From NCBI RefSeq assembly GCF_032854445.1, contig NC_088305.1, forward strand, positions 13,189,717 to 13,253,716: a stretch of 64,000 bases of DNA, in the 5' to 3' direction. The stretch is from Liolophura sinensis. Taxonomy: Eukaryota; Mollusca; Polyplacophora; Chitonida; Chitonidae. The notes beneath the pieces were generated by a model, which was given only the letters and a program-made list of their open reading frames with translations, was not told where the DNA came from and made no database searches. The translations under genes and the position numbers were made by a program. The number at the start of each line of letters is the position of its first letter. The first letter of the stretch is position 1. Shown here in pieces: positions 1-12,046 of this stretch.

Positions 1-147
1 GGAGCTTGGATCAATCAGGATGTGTTAAAAGACATCCATTCGTTTTTGATGATCACACTACAAGTATCTATGAACAGGTGTTATAGAACTCAAAATTTGT
101 ATGGAGCAAGTTCCATACAACCCACGTTCTTTATTGCTGTACACTTA

Positions 148-215
148 AACAATCAGCACAATTAAACAATCAGCACACTTAAACAATCGGCACACTATAA
201 ACAATCAGCACACAC
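148..215. repeat. Short tandem repeat AAACAATCAGCACAC
   Basis: Four to five imperfect 14-18-bp units around 148-215. Confidence 0.85.
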
Positions 216-242
216 ATGTAAAGATTTCTTCATTTACTAGTA

Positions 243-352
243 GTTGATTTGATTGGTGTTTTATGCCGTAGTCAAGAATATTTGAATTGTACAACAATGG
301 CCAGCATTATGGTGAGAGGAAACCTGGCAGACTCCGGGGAAACCATGTGAAT
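243..352 (-). mobile_element. Family-A SINE fragment
   Basis: TTTGATTGGTGTTTTATGCC, GTCAAGAATATTTGAA and GGCCAGCATTATGGTGAGAG are the minus-strand tail and body. It lies in the NOP2 intron at the left edge. Confidence 0.85.
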
Positions 353-927
353 TCCTTTCCATACATGTACCTTTTTCAAACCCATGGCAACTTGTTAATA
401 ATAAATTTGATTTTTAGCTGTGACACACGGCTCTTTAAACAGTTCACTGATAGCTCGTCTGTCAGTCAAATTTCGACTTCTTATTTTTTAACATTGACGA
501 TTCCCTCAACCAGGGGCCTGACTGCAAAACGACAGAGTTTTTGTGGGATAGCTGTGATTACCTAGGGTCTGGCTGAGTTCATTATAATTATAAGCTCCTA
601 CAAACAAGTGGCTGCCAAAACATTTTGGCCCCTGGACTACATAAAGCATATATCATTCACGTTAAGTGGGTTGGGCAAGTACTGGGTGTGACCGAGAAAT
701 TGGGCAAAGGAAGAAATTTACCAGTGTAGAGAATGGTCTGCTACAAAGAAACATACTGCAAAGATATTTTTTTAATGTGAAAACATGTTGGAACACCAAT
801 CAAACAAATAAAACATGCATTTTACAACACACCTCCAAACTATCTGAATCAAAACTTGCCTTCCACAGTTGTTAAGCAATTTTCTGAAGATGATACGATA
901 TGGATTTCTGACCACAAGGTAACCCAC

Positions 928-3900
928 CTTTACAAATTGACGTCCGTCGTAGTTGGACACAACTGTGTTGAGGACACCCATTCTGTGAAGGTTTCCCACA
1001 AGGGCTTTAGCGCGATCCTTGTTGGCATCGTTAGCAAAGACACAGCCTGTGTTTCTCATTAGGGCAGCTGAAAATCAAAGTCAGTCCAACATGATTAATT
1101 ACATAACCACCGAGGATAAAAAATGTTTATCTGGTGTTTCAAATCATACCGAAGAAAATTTTGCTACTTTTATGGCAATGAGATTTACAGGTAATTAAAC
1201 ATTTAATTATGTTTGTTTGATAGGGTCTAATGTCACTTTCATCATTATTTTGGTTATACCACCACTGTATCTCCTTATAGCACACTAGACCTAATGATGA
1301 CACATGAATGGTGCTGCTTCACTGGCTTGCCATGCCGAAGACACCAGATACAAGGCCCCACCCAGGCATGTCAAACAGATGATACTGATAGTAGGCCGAC
1401 CAGTACTTTGTCTGTTCCTCTTACACAGGGTAGTGTAAAGATTATCGGTCCATATACCAGACTTGTTTTAGGATTAAAACCCTGGATTCACCATTTACAA
1501 AACTGAATTTCCCCCAGATACTGCATTTTGTTTGTAACTTAGAAGCTGGTACAGACACGAGCTGCCCTCACGGACTGTCTTTTAGACTGTACAAATCGAG
1601 CCTATAATTCTCACCTATATGGGTAGTTTTCCCTCCTGGGGCAGCGGCCATGTCGAGCACCCGCTCATTTTCCTGGGGTGCCAGGGCCATGACTGGCAGA
1701 AAGCTAGAGCCTCCCTGTAACATGTAATGTCCTGCTAGGTACTCTGGGGTCGCACCTGAAGAATGACAACAGCAACAACAGGGTCAGGTTTTTTTGTCAC
1801 AAAATCATTAATGAGTGAATGAAAGATTATGGCTTGATGCCAATCCAGCAGTACTGCCACCATATCGTGGCGAGAACAAATTTATACCGTAAAATAGTTC
1901 TTAATGCCAACATCCAAAATCATACAAAATTGGATGTACATTTTCAAAAAAAGCCAAAAAGCCAAATGTCCAATAAAATTTGAAAATCCAATAATGACGT
2001 GAAAATTCTTATGACGTGAAATACATGTGCATCAAGCATACACAGTGCGAACTGCGCAGAACATTTGCTGCATATGCGCAAAATACACATATGCAGTCAA
2101 CGAGGATGTGTTTGACAACGAATGAATTATTGAATGAATGAATGAATGGTTGAATGAATGATTGAATGAATGATTGAATGAATGATTCGGGGCATAATTC
2201 CACATCAATAACTGAACTGAACAAAGTGTGGGCTGAAATAGTTTTCTGCATTAGAACTCTTCCACAAGGTTGTCTTCACTGTTGACTCACCCAGAGGAAC
2301 TTGTGAGTCATATATCACCAGACCGACTTTCGACCATTTCCCAATCGGATCCAAGTTCACTCCTCTGTTGATGAGAGCCTGTAATAAAAAAGTGCATGTT
2401 CAATGTCTACAGCTGAATCTCACGCAGAATACCTACATTTCTTTCATTCATCACCTTCCACTCATTTAACTGAGTTTATCTTGTGACCACATAAATAAAT
2501 AAATAAGTCCACATTACATGCAATAAACCATTAGTATGCGAAGATTTGCTGATGTTGTAACTGGACTTTTGTGCCCGTACACGAAGTTTCACCGGCCACG
2601 TACTGGTCGAGACATTCACAGACAGTCAGTACTTTTTGTGCAGAAAAATCCCTTGCTTTCCCAAATATAAAGCAAAACCCCTTGTCTACAGGAAACACTT
2701 TTAAAATGATATCTAATACACACACATATGTTCTAATCCGAGAAACTGTTATCATTTCATTCTATTCAAGAAATGGAAGAGAGCCAAGAGTATTATCAAA
2801 GGCATAACTTTGAAAAATACTGATCTGACAAGGTTCCATTCACAATTATTTTGGACATTCCACCAGATACATCCTGAACTTAAACAACAAGTCAATCTAT
2901 CATTCAGAAGAGGTGAATGCAAAATTCCTCACATTTATTAAAACTTATGTAATTCATTCAAGTTTTTGTGAAATGGACAGACAGACATACATAAGATGAC
3001 AATACACCATCGGTATCTTGCACACATCGATTGTGAGCTAAGCTGATTATAACTATCATGTCAACATATGTTTTTAAACACGTGTTGCCATGGTAGTTAC
3101 GATCAACTTAGCTTACGATCATTTTGCACAAGCGTACTCAGGTCCAAATTTGTAAACACCTTTAATCACCTGACCTTACCTGAGCTAAATCCCGTCTTCG
3201 AGTCTTGAGTGTGTTTGTTCTGATTGTGATTGGTCGTTGGACCTCGTTAGCTTCCAGAAACTCCATTATCTGTGAAGAGAAATGTACTTGTACATTGTGT
3301 GTATTAAATGGTGAAAGATTGGTTGTTTCAAAAGATTCAATTAAAAATGCAACACATTAATAACTTTTTGGTGAAATTTAGATGTATTAGAATAGAAACA
3401 AAGGTTTGATTTTTGTCTTGCCTTATCAGTACATGATCCATTTTACACATATGTAACTAAGGCATTTTAGTTCGAAACCATTTTTCATTAACTTTATCAA
3501 AATGCATCGCCATGCAACTTTCTATGAACAGAAACACAAGAGCAGCTCTATCCGTGATTGTACGCACCGATCAATGTGCATTGGAGTCATTATATAAAGA
3601 CAGCATGGCATCATTCTCTCTACGAAACTCTCTCAGTATCACGTTTGCAGTACAAACTCGTGTACACTTCAAAATGGCGACATCAACATGTAACCACCCG
3701 CTCACCTCCAATGGGAACAGATCCATCAACTTCTCCATCAGAACATCACTGTAACCATAGTAACTGCAGAGATCCTTCCTTAACTGTGTGAGATAATTCT
3801 GTCTGGTCCTTCAAACAAAAAACAAACCCATATATTTGATTACGGTAGAAATACAATGTTTTTTTTCGTCTGCACGCATTACATCCCCTTGCACCACGCA

Positions 3901-6900
3901 TACAACCCATGCACTACAACCTCATGCATACAACCCCATGCATTACAGCCTCATGCATTACAACCTCATGCATTACAACCCCATGCATACAACTCCATAC
4001 ATTACAGCCCCATGCATTGCAACCTCATGCATTACAACTCCATGCATTACAGCCCCATGCATTACAGCCCCACGCATACAACCCCATGCATTGCAGCCCA
4101 ATGCATTGCAGCCCCACGCATACAGCCCCATGCATACAACCCCACGCATTACAACCCATGCATTACAGCTCCACACATTACTACCCATACATTACACCCC
4201 CACGCATTACACCCCCACGCATTAGAACCCCATGCATACAACTCCATGCATTACAGCCCCATGCATTACACCCCCATGCATTAAAACCCCATGCATACAA
4301 CCCCATGCATTGATTACATAAGTGTTTTTCACCACAATATAATTTTCTTCATAAATAAAAAGATCAACACAGAAATCTAGGGGCAGAAAACTGCTACTGT
4401 TTGACAAGTTTTCATTGTATAACTCTTCTTTTCAAATAACTTACTTTCCAGGCTCTCTTCTGTTGGTAAAATCTCCTAAGACCTGGATAATGTCCTTGAT
4501 TCTTTGCTGCAGAAGTGTTAAATCTGGAGCCTGAACAGGTGTGGAGAGTCAAGGTAGTTGCGTAAAAAATCAAGGCCTGGTGTCACGAGTTCAGTAAATT
4601 GCTTAAGATGGTAGTTTTATTCTGAAGTCCAATTCTCAAAGAAAGCTGGAGTCAAACACTACATACGCATGGTATTACATGCTTATGCACAACAGTTTTG
4701 CTTAAGACAAAAAACTGAAGAAGTTTAGTGAAACTGAGCCCTGAATATTTCTTAGTTATAGCCTCTGTTTTATTCTGCCCATGCCTCATGTGTGTGTCAC
4801 TTAGAGTACACCTTGTTTATCTCTACTATAGCACACTATACCTACCTCCCAAGAGAGAGAGAGAGAGAGAGAAAGAGAGTAGAGACAGAAAGATAGAGAG
4901 AGAGAAAGAGATAGAGAGTGGGTGAGTGAGCGAATGTTTGAGGTTAACTTAACAATTTTTCAGTCATATGACGCGAAGGAATCCTTAGAGTGCAGGTAAT
5001 GTGCCTCCTTGTTGCAGAACGGATTTCAACCGCTCTTTTATCTAGTGCTACTTCACTGAGATGCCTGACCAAAGGCAAGTAAGGTGCCCAGCTCGAGCCA
5101 TTATACTGATACACGTCAACTAGTCATTGCACTATTTGAACTCCCAAGAAAAATAATGAGAAACTCTGTGTATTTGACCATTAAGAGTGGTCAGAAAATG
5201 ATAGCATCAGCTCACCAAACATGTCTGACCCGCTAGTTTACAGGATAATGAATGAAGTTACCCAGTCATCAAGATATATTCTTTACCGTGAATGCAAACT
5301 ACATATCTACATGGACAAAGCCATCCTAAAGCTAACAAAAAAATCTAAGCTGAAATCCGACACTGTCATTTTCCAAACATCATCACAACAGTGCCCCATA
5401 CTTTGTAACTTTAAGCATATAATGAATAGTAAAATTCAAGCAAAAGGATATTTTCTTTTTCAATCTCCTGCCCACTAGGTAATGTGTATGTCTCCATCTG
5501 GGAAATGTTGGTCTTCAGTTCAGCCTCTGATAACTTCCTAGAAAACAAGACAACAACAACAACAACAAAGATTTTTATCTATTTGTTAATATTCCAGAAC
5601 ACTAACACAAATGTTGCTGGTTATGTGAGTAAAATCAAGAGAAAACCATCGTTCTTAAAGTAAATGGCAAAACTCATAACTTAATCCTGCAGCCAAATTA
5701 GTTCTTTAATTTGATTTATTTGATTGCTGTTTTACGCCGTACTCAAGAATATTTCACTTATACGACAGCGGCCAGCATTATGGTGGGTGGAAACTGGGCA
5801 GAGCCCGGGGGAAACCCACAACCATCCGCAGGTTGCCAGCAGACCAGGGTGTCAGTGGTCAAGAGTCAGCTGTGATGAGAACGAGGCTGCAAACAAATGA
5901 GCCAAAGAGCACACCTCTTTCCCTTGACCTGCAACTTGGCTATAATTAGACTTACAAAACAAAAAAAAAAAAAAGACATTCTAGGGATGTCTTTGAATTT
6001 CAACTTTTCATTTCCCGACAGAAAAACAGTTCAAGGCGGATTCAGGTTAGAGGCTGCATGCCTACACACAAATTGTGGGTCCAAAATCCGTGATAAATCT
6101 CCTTTTAGCTAAATACCAAAGACATCACATAAATAGAATACTATCTAATTTTCTTTTTTTTGCCGCTAGATTATACTTTCGATTCTCTGCTAAAGTGTTA
6201 AAGTGCAAAACTATGAATGCACATATAAATCGTTTTACCTGCCCTTCTACAGGTGTTTTGAAATGAAAGGTTTTAAAAAAACTGCTTCAAAGCAGGTCTG
6301 ACATGTTAAAGGACAACCCTGTTTAGATTTGTACCAGCGTCTCAAGCTTCAGCTAGCAAGATAAAAAAACACTTACTTGTCCCTCTCTTCTTTTTTTGTT
6401 AACTTTTTTGCTGCCTTTTCTATGGGTAAAAGCTGGAAATAAATAACAATGATATCAGGCATCTACAGAGCTCCCATGAAGAAAGGAATTTTTGATATTC
6501 TTTTTGTCTTTTTTTACATTATTTTTACAGCGCACTAAACACTATTTCATGGTATGTTACAGAAAAACAGTTCCCATACAATACCGAAAAGGTGTATACT
6601 AAGTATGTTTTACATGACCAACACAAGAAAGAAGAATATCTGTACAATATTCATAATGAGAAGGTGAATATTAAATGAACGGCTCTTCATAGTGCTCCCA
6701 AAACTCTTCTTTTATATCAGATTACAGTATTAAGGGGATATGTGACAGGTGTTCGGGGACTTCTGGAACACAAACCTCCTCATCCCCAATATCATCATCA
6801 TCGTCATCACTGTCCAAATCCTTCCCATCATCAAACTCATCTTGTAAATCATCGCTGTCATCAGAATCCTCAGCACCCTTCAATGGAGAAAGGGTGCACA

Positions 6901-9733
6901 ACACTTCAGTTGGGTTTTGTAACAATATGGTATGTTTACTCTACAACAAGAAAATTCTTTACTGAAGAGGTCTAGTTTATTGTGAAGAGCAGAAAAACAA
7001 ATGAAGCCTGTTTCAAGAAATATGAATGTGATTTCAGAGCCAAATTACAATTCTCATTAATTCTGATCAATTTGATCACTTCATAGCATTAAGACCCTGG
7101 TGAGAAAAATCAGAGAAAAACATGTGAAGTTTTTTTTTACAAATTTCCGAATTTACTGCACTGGTTTACCAAGCCCCAAAATAGACATTTATGAAAACAC
7201 CCTTTTCTTAGGTCAAGCAAAATTGAATTATTATTAATATGGACAAGATGATTCTTACCACCGTATCAAAAAGGATTTTTTTCCAAAATGTCAGATACCT
7301 GTTTAACGTTGGTTGAAGAAATGAAATCATTAAATTAATATCATAACTGACAAAATTCTCCTGCCAACTAGTTCCCATGGTTACCTCCATTTCCTCCTCT
7401 TCATCACTATCATCCTCCATCAATTTCCTCTTCAGTTTTGGTCTCAGCCAGTCCCTGTTGTCATCTGTGAATCCCTGGACCTCTCCACTGTGTTCTGACA
7501 TACAAAAACATAACTCGTTAAGTAAGGTAAATGTAACAAACATGGGAATGGGAGTACTTTAGGTTACTGAATGGGAGTACTTTAGGTTACTGAATGGGAG
7601 TACTTTAGGTTACTGAATGGGAGTACTTTAGGTTACTGAATGGGAGTACTTTAGGTCACTGAACACATTCACATTATACTGCGAGAAAAAACAATCTGGC
7701 CCTTTTAATTTCAAGCCAACTTATATTTAGTACTGTTTCAAATTTCTTGCCCACTTAAATTTATTTATTTCATTTATTTAACTGGTGTTTTATGCTGCGC
7801 TCAAAGATATTTATCTTATTCGATGAGAGACAACATTATGGTGGGAGGAAACTGGCCAGAGTCCCGGGGGAAAACCCACACCCATCTGCAGCCTGCTGGA
7901 AGGCCTTTCCACGTATGACAAGAGAGGAAGCCAGCATGAGCTAGACTTAACCTCACAGCAATTACATATGTGTCAATGAGAGACTCCTGGGTCAATATGC
8001 TAGTATATCTCGTTATTAGCCACTAAGTCAGACTTATCAGAGTTTTCTGACTTATTCTCATTTAGAAATGACTTAGTCCAAATGAATTATTTTGAATTCT
8101 ATTTAAACTGTACCTAAACACCAGTTTAATCACAAAGTTTTTCACTTGCATGACGGTTATGTTTACATGTGGAGGAAACCAGTCAAGCTCTTGGGGAAAC
8201 CAGTACCAGGCATCTGAGATGCCTTTTAACATGAACAGCAGGACCTATAACCTCCCTGGCCAATCAGACCTGACAATTAAATCCCAATAAGTTACCATCT
8301 GATTCTTCACTGTCTTCATCTTCTTCCTCCTCACTGGTTTCTTCTGTTTCCTCATCTGGTTTTCTTTTCCCAACTGGTTTCCCTTTACTCTTCCCCACCT
8401 TATTAACAGGTTTCATGCTGACCTCCATGTCGCTTTCCTCATCACTATCCTCAGCTGGCTCCTCACTCTTCTTCACTTGATTTTCTTGCCTTTTTTTCAA
8501 TCTCTCTTCTTTCTGTGCTAGCTTCTCCTGCCTTTTGAACTGCCTGTAAAACAAGTGCAGGTAGAATATTTTACAAAAAAAAAAGGAGGTCAGATGACAA
8601 TTGTATACATGACAACTTTCTTGTCTAGCATTCTAATCACTTTGTACAATACTCAGCACAGTCTAATCCCTTTGTACAAAACTATGTACTGCACATTCTA
8701 ATCTCTTGTTCAGAAGTGTTTTGCAGTGCAATTTAATGCCTAAACCAAACTGTGCAATAACAACATTTATTCTTATGTACTCATTACTATGCTGTTGTTT
8801 GTACATACCATTTGAATCATGTGATCAAATCTGACATGGCAAACATGAGAGATACCCTATTAAAAATGGCTCTCCAGAGAAGCTTTGTGGTCACGTTTTT
8901 CTTTTAGATATAGGCCTGAAATTAAACCAAACTGCGAAATATGGTATCATATATTTGCTGATGTACCTTAAAATGTGTTCTGTTTAAATCTGTTACCTTG
9001 ACAGATGTCAACGCAGTAGTTATGTGTTACTGTGACTTATGCGAATGGGTGGCCAGTCTGCTCTTTATCAGGTCTATCATTTCGGTCTTTAGGGCCCACC
9101 AAAATGAGCCTTCTGTTGGACTTCTGAGGTTTATTGTACCCAGTCAAGCAAATACGCTTCAAAAACTCTCACTATACAGGACAACATGTACAAAATCAAA
9201 CTCAACACCAACCTCTTCCGCTCTCTTCTGCCAGGTTTCTTCGCTTGGCCATCTTTGTCTGAAAAAACAAAAATACTGGTAAATTAGAACAGATTAACAG
9301 CATGTACACAACACCTAAAATTACACGTTACTTTACAAGTTCAAAAGTGTATTGATGTGGCAAAAATATATTTATTTGTTTGATTAGTGCTTTATGTCGT
9401 TCTCAGAAATATTGTAACAACTTAAGGTAATGTACATTTATTTCCACGGAATGAAACTGAGAGCTACAGGACTTGCTTTGTCCCGGAAAAGATTTGTTCT
9501 TGACAAATGCGGAGCGACATAATTGGTAATCATGAGTGACACTGTTTATTTGTTACCGACTGTTCAAAAAAGATCAAAGCAATGCATGCCGGTTTACATA
9601 TATCACTAGAATACGCCATAGAACATGGCCTAGTACCTGACAAGCTCGGAGGCAAGCCTGGCAGACCCTGTTTTCGTGCCTTCCTCCCTGGTCCAGGTTT
9701 CGGGCGCTCTGAAAAATCGCGCTTCTTCCCCAT
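928..9733 (-). CDS. NOP2: NOP2/NSUN1 rRNA (cytosine-5) methyltransferase, 5' 13 exons
   Basis: Nucleolar SAM-dependent m5C methyltransferase of 28S-type rRNA and large-subunit assembly factor. Exons in gene order: 9637-9733, 9213-9258, 8296-8543, 7385-7494, 6776-6877, 6377-6432, 5452-5537, 4445-4538, 3706-3808, 3180-3269, 2291-2378, 1615-1755, 928-1067; all phases agree, giving 467 codons. The start at 9733 gives MGKKRDF...GPGRKARKQ, the basic nucleolar N-terminus typical of NOP2. Exons 3-5 encode Lys/Arg-rich and Glu/Asp-rich low-complexity stretches. Exons 8-11 encode the conserved pre-SAM region ([39 protein letters not shown]). Residues 408-417 are SAM motif [11 protein letters not shown], and exon 13 ends just after YDGRQFVK. 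The catalytic motifs IV and VI and the C-terminus lie beyond the left edge. Introns 1-6 and 8-12 are GT-AG; intron 7 is AT-AC. SINEs and minisatellites fill several introns. Confidence 0.95.
1805..1872 (-). mobile_element. Family-C SINE-tail-like repeat (also 15262-15332, 32182-32230, 42655-42708, plus-strand 25075-25130)
   Basis: A third dispersed short repeat contains a GAATGAATGA run, then TTTAACGCCACATCGGCAGT, TTTCAGCCATATCGTGGCGA. Copies are listed in the call; only the tail part is recognisable in each. Confidence 0.7.
2125..2190. repeat. GAAT-rich tandem repeat (NOP2 intron 11)
   Basis: Repeats of TGAATGAATGAATGAT, probably the decayed tail repeat of a SINE. Confidence 0.85.
3895..4315. 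repeat. 15-bp CATGCATTACAACCC minisatellite (NOP2 intron 8)
   Basis: About 28 units of CCCCATGCATTACAA-type sequence, with TAC/TTAC and AAC/CAGC variants. Each unit carries the palindrome ATGCAT. Because the unit is 15 bp, all three plus frames stay open across it, producing spurious open frames of 129-142 residues. Confidence 0.95.
4853..4918. repeat. (GA)n-rich run in the NOP2 U12 intron
   Basis: Purine-only AGAGAGAGAGAG... tract with interruptions. Confidence 0.9.
4919..5135 (-). mobile_element. Family-B SINE fragment in the NOP2 U12 intron
   Basis: TGAGGTTAACTTAACAATTTTTCAG..., TAATGTGCCTCCTTGTTGCA and GAGCCATTATACTGATACAC match the tail and middle of the 11097 copy; the tRNA-like head is missing. 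Confidence 0.85.
5706..5872 (-). mobile_element. Family-A SINE (NOP2 intron 6)
   Basis: TTTATTTGATTGCTGTTTTA, GCCGTACTCAAGAATATTTC, GGCCAGCATTATGGTGGGTG and the proline-like body up to CCGCAGGTTGCCAGCAGACC; the head is absent. Confidence 0.9.
7550..7670. repeat. 23-bp minisatellite (NOP2 intron 3)
   Basis: GGGAGTACTTTAGGTTACTG followed by AAT repeats about five times, about 55 bp upstream of NOP2 exon 4 in transcript order. Confidence 0.95.
7760..7995 (-). mobile_element. Family-A SINE (NOP2 intron 3)
   Basis: A tail (TTTATTTAACTGGTGTTTTA), body (CAACATTATGGTGGGAGGAA) and part of the head (TGAGAGACTCCTGGGTC) are recognisable on the minus strand, somewhat diverged. Confidence 0.85.
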
Positions 9734-10162
9734 TTTCTAACGATTTTTCCTTTCAATCTGCCCTATGTCGACAAGTTACATAACTATGAGAACTTCCAGA
9801 CACGGTGTCACACACCTGGTGATGACTTTCAGCTGTGAAAATGCAAACAAGAATTAAATGTTTTGCTCAATACATACAACACGTGGTAACTGATTATTCA
9901 ACAGGAAATAGCATGGTCACATCGAAATACAGCGACAAGCCAGTTGTGCGGCATGAGCCTAAAAATCGGATACGGACTACTATGACCACATTATGAAACT
10001 GATTTGCAGTAAAGCCCAGCGAAAGCTGAAAGATGACTGAGGTGGTGATGATCTGGTCCTACAAATATAATACAAAAAAAATGTATTGATACTTATTTAC
10101 CTATTCACTTATAAACTAATACAGGCCGCCTAATTATAATTGATTTAGCACGTGGGAATGCC

Positions 10163-10272
10163 TGCCTGTGGATGGCTCTGGGTTTCTTCCAGGCTCTGCT
10201 CGGTTTTCTCCCGCTATGATACTGTAATAGATATACTCTTGATTATGCCGTAAAATACCATTAAATAATTCA
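10163..10272 (+). mobile_element. Degenerate family-A SINE fragment
   Basis: GTGGATGGCTCTGGGTTTCT, CGGTTTTCTCCCGCTATGAT and CTCTTGATTATGCCGTAAAA are diverged body and tail. This is upstream of NOP2. Confidence 0.65.
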
Positions 10273-10559
10273 ACAGATGAAAACTACCCATAATATTTAA
10301 ATTAACATGGATTCCATTATGTGTGTATTTTGTAATTTACGATAATCAATACATCACGATGGAATATTCGATTATAGTGTTATTTTACAGTACCTAAAGG
10401 GTATACAAAACCTGAACTCATGTACCACTTGCGGTAATTTTTAACATTCCATTTGTACCTTAACATTGCTTCCGCTGTTACTGGACACCGACGCCGACGT
10501 GCATTATAGCCTAAGTGTTGACAAGTTTACAGCATGGAGTGAAATAGTAGAGAGAAACG

Positions 10560-10690
10560 CGGAGACAGTGTGCTACTGATGGCAAATGGTCACAGGCGAC
10601 CTGTGAAATATATATGGCCCCTTACAAGTATACCTCAGTTAGGGTGTTATCCTAACTGTTCATGTAAATCAACCTACAATTAACCTACAA
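10560..10690 (+). repeat. Partial copy of the dispersed repeat
   Basis: GGCAAATGGTCACAGGCGAC, TACCTCAGTTAGGGTGTTAT and CCTAACTGTTCATGTAAATC match the first half of the 55040 copy. Confidence 0.65.
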
Positions 10691-11010
10691 TAACATAAAA
10701 AGTAAGACATAGGTACACTTTCGTATATGCGAGGTAAAAATGAACCTTCACAAGTGTAAGAGGAAAAACAGCCGAGCCGAAGGCCACACTGAGCGCACTG
10801 CACAGTTTGGGTCATTTTGAGTATGGCGCATTTGTCCCAACAAAATGTTGTATCAGAGAAGTAGGAAGAGCAGATGGCGGCTTACGAAAGTGCAGGGCCC
10901 GTAGATGAGGTGGTGCTGTGTGTGTGTTCGGGGATCTGTTTGGTAGGGGAGAGACAACATATGCTCAAAGTCTTGAGTATGACGTTAGACAATGCATGAA
11001 ATAAATTTAC

Positions 11011-11636
11011 TCGTTTATTTATTTGATTAGTATTTGAGGTCGTACTCAAGAATATTTCACTCATTCGACGTCGGCCAGCATTTTATGGTGGGAAGAGTGA
11101 GTGCTTGGGGTTTAACGTCGTACTCAACAATTTTTCAGTTATATGACGACGAAGGAATCATTAGGGTGCATGCACGTGTAATGTGCCTCCTTGTTGCAGG
11201 ACGGATTTCCACCGCTCTTTTATTTAGTGCTGCATCACTGAGACGACTTACCGAAGGCAAGTAAGCCGCCCCGCCCGAGCCATTATACTGATACGGGTCA
11301 ACCAGTCGTTGCACTATCCCCTTCATGCTGAACGCCAAGCGAGGAAGTTACAACTTCCTCTTTTAAAGTCTTAGGTGTGACTCGACCAAGGATTGATCCT
11401 GGATCTACCGGTCCCGAAGCGGACGCTCTACCAACTGTGCTATCCGGGCCGGTTATGGTGGGAAGAAATCGGGCAAGTGCTCGGGGGAAACCTACGACCA
11501 TGCGCACGTTGCCGGGAACCGTCTCACAGACAGAAAGACTTGAGCTGGACTTAAACTCACAGCGATTGCATAGGTAGGAGGCTCTTTGGTCGACGGTGGC
11601 GCGCTGGCACGCTAACAACCTCGGCCCCTTTATCAA
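11011..11636 (-). mobile_element. Family-A SINE interrupted by a family-B SINE
   Basis: Minus-strand SINE: tail at 11011-11050 (TTATTTATTTGATTAGTATT), body to 11096, resuming at 11453 and ending with the tRNA-like head near 11630 (complement of GGCCGAGGTTGTTAGCGTGC). The insertion of the other SINE duplicated TTATGGTGGGAAGA. Confidence 0.92.
11097..11452 (-). mobile_element. Family-B SINE nested in a family-A SINE
   Basis: Minus-strand tRNA-derived SINE of 356 bp. The head, read on the minus strand, is GGCCCGGATAGCACAGTTGG...GTAGAGCGTCC with a B-box-like GGATCAATCC. The tail is TTGTTGAGTACGACGTTAAA then CCCCAAGCACTCAC. It is flanked by a perfect 14-bp duplication, TTATGGTGGGAAGA (11083-11096 and 11453-11466). 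Confidence 0.95.
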
Positions 11637-12046
11637 ATAAATAAATTATATAATCATGCACCATTAGACTTCCCTTATGCGATTTATTGATTATAAACAC
11701 TTACACTTCATATAAAGATATTTAGATTTTAGATGCATATAGGATTGCAAGAGAAGTAGTTTAACCATTTTTTTCTAACTATTCATGTAAATGCTTATAA
11801 ATAGTAGCAAATTACACGCCCATGGCTTAAGCAGAATTAGGTATGAAAATGCCTTATAGTTAGCTTCAATTTAATGGACGTCACTGATCTACAATCCTAT
11901 ATTGGCTATAGATTTAACGTCATCCTGGGGATGTGTCTTGGACCAACTTATTTTAGTCACCTTGGAAAAGTTTCCCTACATACACAGTTAGAGTTTTCTG
12001 GGAATATAAGGACATATTTCATTCATTCACTATCGGTTACCCAGGG

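Larger units (their letters stand above)
4539..5451 (-). other. U12-type AT-AC intron (NOP2 intron 7)
   Basis: Read on the minus strand, the intron begins ATATCCTTTT, a perfect match to the minor-spliceosome donor, directly after codons for EIEKE. No GT donor is usable there. Near its end is TACCTTGACTCT (plus-strand 4545-4556), which resembles the U12 branch site, with the branch A about 10 nt from the exon. The acceptor is CCACAC followed by CTGTTCAGGCTCCAG. Only the AC acceptor keeps frame (EIEKE-TVQAPDL); the nearby AG would shift the frame. Human NOP2 (p120) is the classic AT-AC intron gene and has the homologous EMEQDAQAPDL at this place. The intron also contains a GA-rich run and a family-B SINE fragment. 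Confidence 0.9.
9734..11010. other. NOP2 upstream region, no confirmed gene
   Basis: Contains the presumed NOP2 promoter, but no clear TATA box or initiator. It includes a degenerate SINE (10163) and a dispersed repeat (10560). ATGGCGGCTTACGAAAGTGC at 10874 opens a 41-codon plus-strand frame with a TTTG|GTAGGG donor-like site; it could be a divergent first exon, but nothing supports it further. Confidence 0.5.

Noticed and set aside
1293-1395. ATGATGA and CTGA words on the plus strand resembling a C/D snoRNA in a NOP2 intron
   Set aside because: They are antisense to NOP2 and the terminal stem is poor; intronic snoRNAs are expected on the host strand.
3836-4313. His/Pro/Thr-rich open frames of 129-142 residues
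   Set aside because: They are translations of a 15-bp minisatellite in three frames inside a NOP2 intron.
11061-11577. Open frames in SINE bodies (also 21595-21816, 32473-32683, 57759-57947, 28708-28979)
   Set aside because: They coincide with tRNA-derived SINEs that do not code for protein.
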